This document shows, piece after piece, positions 59,301-64,000 of a DNA stretch of 64,000 bases. A model generated the notes under the pieces. That model was not told the origin of the DNA. It made no database searches and saw only the letters and a list, made by a program, of their open reading frames with translations. Numbering within the stretch: position 1 is the stretch's first letter; each line of letters starts with the position of its first letter. The DNA lies in contig NC_087096.1 of NCBI RefSeq assembly GCF_963855985.1, positions 6,448,001 to 6,512,000 of the forward strand, read 5' to 3'. The stretch is from Ostrinia nubilalis (taxonomy: Eukaryota; Arthropoda; Insecta; Lepidoptera; Crambidae). The position numbers and the translations under genes were made by a program.

Positions 59301-62300
59301 ATCTACATACAAATTACTGTAAGTAAACTTAGGTTTTATTTAAGAAGCATTTTGTCTCTCTTAAAAAGTTTGATTGTTTGCATAATATGCGTATCACAAC
59401 CAGTACATACGCAGTCTAAAGTCAAAGAGCATAAGTATTGGATAAGCCGGCGCTTGCGCACACAACCGGTTCCGTGTCCTCGTGGTCAGCTTATTGTTTA
59501 ACGGGTGTTTATTTTAAGACACAAACTTCGTTAAAGTGCTAGCAAAAGAGGCAGACGACGAATAATGTTTTCTATTCGAGCATACGTATTATTGCATAAA
59601 AATCTGGATAGCATATCAGTATATTTTTGTTGCTAAAATTAAATAGCACTTATTTTTACCAATTAACACCTTGACATTTCATAAAGTACACTGGCAACAT
59701 GATCTGGAACATGAGGATGAGCAATATTATATTAGAAGACATGCAGTTACGTATCACCGATTCAATTTCTAGCAATTTGTAGCTTGTCATAGTCTGAATT
59801 TCAATACGAGTATTTAGACCAATCACTGAACCGAATTATGATTGAAATTGAATCGAGATTCAGCTTCGTTCTATAGTAAAAACCTTAGCTATCTCAACCT
59901 ACAAACAAACTAATCGTTAATATTGTGTAGTCAAGGATATTGTTCTATATGTCTGTGGTAACACAAAGCTTCCAGAGTCTTGAGTTGTGATAAATTGGTT
60001 GGTTCTAAGCTTCGCCAGATTCTGTAAAATAGCCTAGTTAGACAGGTAGTAAATAACAAGGGATTTAGGTTTTAGGCAAATATTATACTCGTGTGCTGAT
60101 ACACGTTCAAATAATCGTAATATTGTATTTTAATATTTTGGCTGAAACTAGCATATTAATGTGCAATCTTCGGGGACGATGTGCAATAAAGTGCCTCTTA
60201 TTTTCCAGCTCGAATCCAAAAAGAATTCACTTAGATTCTACTGAAGGCACCTTAGCCAAATTACCTCTGCTCTACGAGTAGATATCATAAGAAGGATAAT
60301 AAACAAAACCTCTTTTCCCAGGTTGCGTGATACCCCAGCGTTACGTACTCGGAGTGATGGGCCTACTAGGAGTGTGCAATGCTTACACTATGCGAGTATG
60401 TCTGAACCTGGCAATCACCCAGATGGTGATCCACGTACCGAAGAACACAACAGGCCTGCCACTCGGCTATACTGAGCCTGACACTTGCCCCAATGAGCTG
60501 CATGCAAAGAAAGTTGCTACGAATCCAGTAAGTAACCATAGACACCTTTAAAAGTCACAATGATTGAATGACTCAAATTATGTTGAAAGAAAATAGCAAG
60601 TTTTTCTAATAAAGTGCAATTCAGTTAGCTCCTACCTAAAGCTACCTAAAGAGCCTACTGCTGTATCCAACTACAAAGTGCAGTCTCATTCTACCTCATA
60701 GATTCAGTAGGTTTGCCAATTTTAATGCAACTCTCCCTGGATAACAAACAAGGATACAATTTTCAATAATATCACAGAATCATAAAGTTACTAAAATGTT
60801 TGAGCTTCACATCAAACACAAATAACATCCAAATGGTAATTTATTCTATTTGTTCCAGTATGCAATGTTCGAATGGGACGAAAAAACGCAAGGCCTTATC
60901 CTCAGTGGCTTCTACTACGGGTATGCGTCAACACAAGTCCTCGGTGGTTACTTGGCCGAGAAGTTTGGAGGAAAATGGACCTTAGGATTAGGTTTACTAA
61001 GCACAGCCTTGTTTACCTTTTTGACTCCAGTCGTGATCAGAGCTGGAGGCGCTACGTGGCTGTTTATTCTTCGAGTGCTTCAAGGAATGGGTGAGGTGAG
61101 TATTGTGAAAGTTCTTTTGTAATTTAAAATGTTATTTGTTATTAATAAGCCTTAATAGCTCCTTTGCAAGATCTATCAACCACTTTAAAATTGGTAATCG
61201 GACGCAGCGTTAGAATTTAAAAAAAAAAATGTTCGCCAACCTAATACTCACATCTATAAGATGTATGTACATATGAAATCAGTAAAATGTTGTTACTATT
61301 CACGCGATATTTTTATTTAGTAACGTGATTTGAAGTTATTTTAGTTAATTGGCACACGCTTGCGCTTCGACACAGTTTTATTAGCACATCTTCTAGCTGT
61401 AGTTGTATATTTAGAAAAAAACGTCTATGATTTAAAAAAATCTGAGCCTATTGTGTTCAAGTATCGTTCTTGCAACTCACGAAGGCGAGTGAGCTTTACT
61501 TGTGTGTGTACGTCTACATGCACATAACGTTAGTGTAATGTCTATCAAAACTTTTTAAAAACGAACAGTAGCGAGCCACCACACATGTAGAGCTCACTCG
61601 CCTTCCTTTTGTACCCTTTGCACCACCGGCCTGCACCACTGGTGCAAAGGGTATTTTTTAATCCCTTTTGCACCACCAATAGTGCCGCCCTACCATTAAC
61701 TGTAAAACGATTATCTATAATCATATAATATTAATATTATAAAGAGGAAAGATTTGACTGTTTGTTTGTACTGAATAGGCTCCGAAACTACTGGACAGAT
61801 TTGACAACATAACATACAAATTAATAACAACCATTCATACCTACATACAACGAATAATTCCTAAAGTACCAGGGCAACATAATCATAAAGGAGCTATATT
61901 ATCAAATTCTTCTTGGTTGATCCGAGAAATAAACATGTATCATAAAATAGCTCCTTTATGGTTATGTTGCCCTGGTACTTTATTCGTTGTATGTAGGATG
62001 TAGGCCCGGGGTATCGTGGGTCTGAAGTGAAATGTTTATAGGCACTTACACACACACAAATTAAAACTTTTAGGTAGGTTTTGATTTATTTATAACAGTT
62101 AAATTATTAAGTATTTTACAGTCTACTACTAGTTTTACAGTCGATGGTAGCACAGCACTATTTGTTGGTGGTGCAAGAGGGATTTAAAAATACCCTTTGC
62201 ACCACCAGTGGTGCAGGCCGGTGGTGCAAAGGGTACAAAAGGCTCGCCTTCGTGATTTGCAACAACTATACCTGACTAGATAAAACCTCCATGATTAACT

Positions 62301-63368
62301 TAATTTAACTATCCTCAGGGACCAACGATGCCAGCACTCATGATAATGCTGGCGAGATGGGTGCCCCCTCACGAAAGAGGGTTCCAAGGTGCCTTGGTGT
62401 TCGGGGGAGCACAGATAGGAAACATCTTCGGTTCATACATGTCTGGAGTGCTGCTGGACGAAGGCAGAGACTGGGCTTATGTGTTCTACTTCTTCGGAGG
62501 GTTTGGTCTTCTCTGGTTCACATTATGGGTAAGTTATTTAAAAATGTACACTTTTCACCCAATTTGAACACTTTGTAAATCTTCTAAAAATGCCTCTCAG
62601 GGTTGATGAAACTACTCTTCAAAGCGTACTCTACCATGCAAAATAATTTGCCTTTCTCGGCGAGGCGAGGTCGTGGCATCCACATGGCGAGTACACGCGG
62701 CGATTTATTTACAAACAACCAAACTGTCTCGCCGCAACAGTGCCGAAATAATAGCTAGTGTGAAAAGGGTCGTATATTACGAGTATGTTAAAATCCCACG
62801 TAGCACTGGGAAAATTAGTCAATTTATGAAACTTTTAGGCCTGTAATTAAACTAAGAAATTTATTTTACACATCTGACCTCCATTCTTTAGCTAAAGAGT
62901 AGGGGCATAACTAAAGCTTCAACCACACCAACGCGTGCAGATCGCCATCGCCTGCACGATCACAGCGCGATCATAGACCAATGACAGGTCGTGTGGACTG
63001 TCATGTGTCACGCGACCTGTCATTGACCTATGATCGCGCCGGCGCGATGGCGATCTGCACGCATTGGTATGGTTGAAGCTTTATAACTCACTATGGTAGT
63101 GGTTAAATATTGCGTCCTTTTTTTCTGCTGGCGTTCAAATGCTTAAGATTCAAGTTTTGAAACTATAAACATTCAAACTATAACTACATTATTATTCTAG
63201 AGTCTTCTGTGCTACAGCACGCCCAACACCCACCCCTACATTTCGAAGAAGGAGCTGAGCTACCTGAACACTCACGTGACTACATCTGAGAACAAGTCTG
63301 CCAAAGACCCTGTGCCGTGGAAGGCCATCCTTCGATCAGCGCCCGCCTGGGCCTTAGTTTGTGCTGCG
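53287..63368 (+). CDS. SLC17-family transporter, gene 2 (partial, runs off window)
   Basis: Coding exons are 53287-53389, 60322-60527, 60859-61095, 62319-62528 and 63201-63368, all with GT-AG introns and continuous phase, giving 308 codons. Later exons (expected TM7-TM12) lie beyond 64000, so 63368 is not the gene end. Residues 35-60 form TM1 with the conserved R59 in AYTMRVCLNLA; N76 (NTT) is a likely glycosylation site; GGYLAEKFGGKW, RVLQGMGEGPTMPA and WVPPHER follow. By hand count it matches gene 1 at 64/79, 55/70 and 40/56 residues in exons 3, 4 and 5, so it is a fairly old tandem copy kept under constraint. The N-terminus is longer (34 residues against 11). The substrate cannot be read. 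I see no frameshift or stop within the exons present. Confidence 0.88.
53540..53712 (+). repeat. tRNA-derived SINE-like repeat, copy 2
   Basis: A perfect B box GGTTCGAACC at 53608-53617 follows CGAGAAACGC; then GATGAACCCACTCG and AACACAAGCATATTTA, and GCTTACCACAAAGGG as in 34547-34688. Located in intron 1 of gene 2. Confidence 0.6.
54150..54245. repeat. Repeat related to 38208-38330, opposite orientation
   Basis: Contains TACTTTAACTTTAACAAAC, ACACCGGTTACCG and CACTCAGCCTAAA, inverted versions of strings in the other copy. Confidence 0.45.
54246..55858. other. Gene 2 intron 1, nothing recognised
   Basis: AT-rich intron with no exon-like frame or repeat boundary that I could support. Confidence 0.5.
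55867..56679. mobile_element. hAT-like element with GGTTAC repeats, host of a LINE insertion
   Basis: Ends TAGGGATGTTATGGAT and ATCCATAACATCCCTG, flanked by an exact 8-bp duplication GTCGGAAT (55859-55866, 56680-56687). Both subterminal parts hold runs of CGGTTACGGTTACGGATATCC-like repeats. The middle is occupied by a LINE fragment at 56007-56465. Confidence 0.85.
56007..56465 (-). pseudogene. RTE-like LINE, 5'-truncated, (ATG)n tail
   Basis: Flanked by an exact 11-bp duplication TTACATCGAAT (55996-56006, 56466-56476). The minus strand encodes the reverse transcriptase C-terminus: LPVMKYGSETWPLT, QRAMERAMLGVSLRDRIRNE, then after a frameshift WQWTGHIVRRTDGRWGSKV, SVGRPPTRWTDDLIKV, GRRWMQAATNRAMW and GEAYVQQWTSCG, and the tail. 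YGSETW and this C-terminus fit the RTE clade as I know it. Frameshifted and truncated, so inactive. Confidence 0.85.
56988..57052 (+). pseudogene. RTE-like LINE 3' tip with (ATG)n tail
   Basis: GAAGTCATTGGGGGAGGCCT, then codons for YVQQWTS and (ATG)n. About 65 bp, located 0.5 kb from the longer minus-strand copy. Only the extreme 3' end integrated. Confidence 0.7.
57053..60321. other. Gene 2 intron 1 remainder, nothing recognised
   Basis: Short frames only. A part around 59020-59160 is somewhat richer in GC but has no exon or promoter structure that I can support. Confidence 0.45.
60322..60527 (+). CDS. SLC17 gene 2, exon 2 (TM1 and first outer loop)
   Basis: Acceptor TTTTCCCAG, donor GTAAGT; phase 1 in, phase 0 out. 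Encodes CCVIPQRYVLGVMGLLGVCN onward, then the NTT sequon and a TCPNEL loop. TM1 is nearly identical to gene 1 while the loop differs. Confidence 0.93.
60859..61095 (+). CDS. SLC17 gene 2, exon 3 (TM2-TM4)
   Basis: 237 nt as in gene 1, phase 0. Encodes YAMFEWDEKTQGLILSGFYY, GGYLAEKFGGKW and RVLQGMGE. Relative to gene 1, ITHVPGG reads STQVLGG. Confidence 0.95.
61701..61805 (+). repeat. Helitron-like 5' segment
   Basis: An AATATTAATATTATAAAGAG string, then GATTTGACTGTTTGTTTGTA and CTACTGGACAGATTTGA, a pattern I know from Lepidopteran Helitron-like 5' regions. The 3' end was not found. Confidence 0.4.
61840..61997. mobile_element. Foldback element, innermost layer
   Basis: CCTACATACAACGAATAA at the left is the exact complement of the right end; the arms run about 60-65 bp and include AAAGTACCAGGGCAACATAA. 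158 bp in total. Confidence 0.65.
62319..62528 (+). CDS. SLC17 gene 2, exon 4 (TM4-TM6)
   Basis: 210 nt as in gene 1, phase 0. Encodes GPTMPALMIMLARWVPPHER, GALVFGGAQIGNIFGSYMSG and a TM6 ending LLWFTLW. Confidence 0.95.
62914..63081. mobile_element. MITE with AAGCTTCAACC ends, copy 1
   Basis: Inverted ends AAGCTTCAACCACACCAACG / complement of TGGTATGGTTGAAGCTT, with TA at 62912-62913 and 63082-63083. The interior folds further (CAATGACAGGTCG against CGACCTGTCATTG). It lies 120 bp before exon 5. Confidence 0.7.
63201..63368 (+). CDS. SLC17 gene 2, exon 5 (central loop)
   Basis: 168 nt as in gene 1, phase 0. Encodes SLLCYSTPNTHPYISKKELS through to DPVPWKAILRSAPAWALVCA. Donor GTAAGT at 63369. 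The next exon is outside the window. Confidence 0.95.
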
Positions 63369-63396
63369 GTAAGTTAAATAAATTATCTTTTAATTA

Positions 63397-63520
63397 GAGC
63401 TTCAACTACACCACCGCGTGCAGGCCATCGCCGTCGCGATCAAAGGCCGATGACTGGTCGCGTGACCCATGGCAGTTCACACGACCTGTCATTTCCCTAT
63501 GATCGCGCCGACGATGGCAG
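63397..63520. repeat. Degenerate copy of the AAGCTTCAACC MITE
   Basis: AGAGCTTCAACTACACCACC at the left, CACGACCTGTCATT and GATCGCGCCGACGATGGCAG towards the right; the right terminal part is missing. Starts 29 bp after exon 5 of gene 2. Confidence 0.6.
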
Positions 63521-63717
63521 AAAACTAAACTTGATCATAAACTTGAAAAATATTTAGGACAGGTTGCATATTATTCGTATTGAGCTAAATAAGTACTGTG
63601 GCATCTTATTTTGCAACAGCACGTGTAATAATAATAAATGTTGTCTGGAATCTTGATGCTCAATTCATGTGCGTGTCATTAATCTTAACTAAAACAAGTG
63701 ACTTTGGATAATTGTAA

Positions 63718-63840
63718 TTAAAAACTCATTAAAACTCATTAAAACTCATTTATTTCTGTAAATAGGCTTAAAAAAAGCACTTTTACACGTCCCAGTATTA
63801 ACCCTACCACTGCTTCAGGACAATAAATGGGCCAGTGCTG
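63718..63840. repeat. Short tandem AACTCATTAA repeat and common tail
   Basis: About four units of TTAAAACTCA followed by TTTATTTCTGTAAATAGGC and TTTTACACGTCCC. It looks like a piece of a dispersed Lepidopteran repeat, class unknown. The last 160 bases of the window show nothing further. Confidence 0.35.
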
Positions 63841-64000
63841 AGAAGAAGCATGGAAATATAATGGAAATAAATGCATGTTCATTACTTAAGGCCATTTCAC
63901 ACAAGGTTTTTTTTCCTCGTATAGTAATATATCGTACCCGCATAGAGATCTTTATAAATCGTATTGACTGGTAGTGACACTGCAGATGACAGGTAAAGGT

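Larger units (their letters stand above)
61605..62242. mobile_element. hAT-like element with CACCAC/GGTGGTGCA arms, nested
   Basis: Exact 8-bp duplication CTCGCCTT (61597-61604, 62243-62250) surrounds inverted arms of about 85 bp beginning CCTTTTGTACCCTTTGCACC. The centre is filled by other repeats (Helitron-like start at about 61701, foldback at 61840-61997). Confidence 0.75.
61470..62262. mobile_element. Outer MITE (TTGCAACTCACGAAGGCGAG) hosting nested elements
   Basis: TTGCAACTCACGAAGGCGAG at 61470-61489 is inverted at 62243-62262 with one mismatch. Its interior is interrupted by the hAT-like element 61605-62242. It fills most of gene 2 intron 3. Confidence 0.6.

Overview
This is a stretch of an insect nuclear genome, most probably a moth or butterfly (Lepidoptera). 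It is AT-rich, its genes are split into exons by GT-AG introns, and it is full of short DNA transposons. It also holds Helitron-like elements that start TCTATAC and end CTAG, and 3' fragments of RTE-like LINEs whose tails are (GAAC)n or (ATG)n, a mix I associate with Lepidoptera. No host genes other than those below could be supported.

The window carries two tandem, same-strand paralogues of the SLC17 family (sialin / vesicular glutamate transporter / 'putative inorganic phosphate cotransporter' branch of the major facilitator superfamily). Gene 1 appears complete: nine coding exons from ATG 24677 to TGA 39485, predicted 509 residues. Gene 2 starts at ATG 53287; its first five coding exons (308 codons) run to 63368 and the rest lies beyond base 64000. 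Exons 3, 4 and 5 have identical lengths in both genes (237, 210 and 168 nt) and all comparable intron phases match, so this is a tandem duplication. Each gene has a plausible GC-rich promoter and non-coding first exon well upstream (about 840-1020 for gene 1, about 49190-49372 for gene 2); these are weaker calls.

Region by region: 1-24651 is the presumed 5' intron of gene 1, packed with mobile elements: three piggyBac-like elements with TTAA duplications, hAT elements with 8-bp duplications, Tc1/mariner-, Harbinger- and Helitron-like elements, SINEs and RTE scraps. 24652-39485 is gene 1, whose first coding intron contains nested elements at 26055-27304 and 27902-28852. 39486-49190 is the 3' region and intergenic spacer with further palindromic elements, two of them nested. 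49190-64000 is gene 2, with a LINE-in-hAT nest at 55867-56679 and a multi-layer nest at 61470-62262.

I found no evidence of a new biochemical system. The most notable structures are the nested insertions with readable target-site duplications, a LINE fragment with an internal inversion inside a broken MITE, three piggyBac-like elements with repeated subterminal palindromes, and a near-perfect 34-bp hairpin enclosing a tRNA T-arm-like sequence. Superfamily names rest on termini and target-site duplications read by eye, not on database matches.
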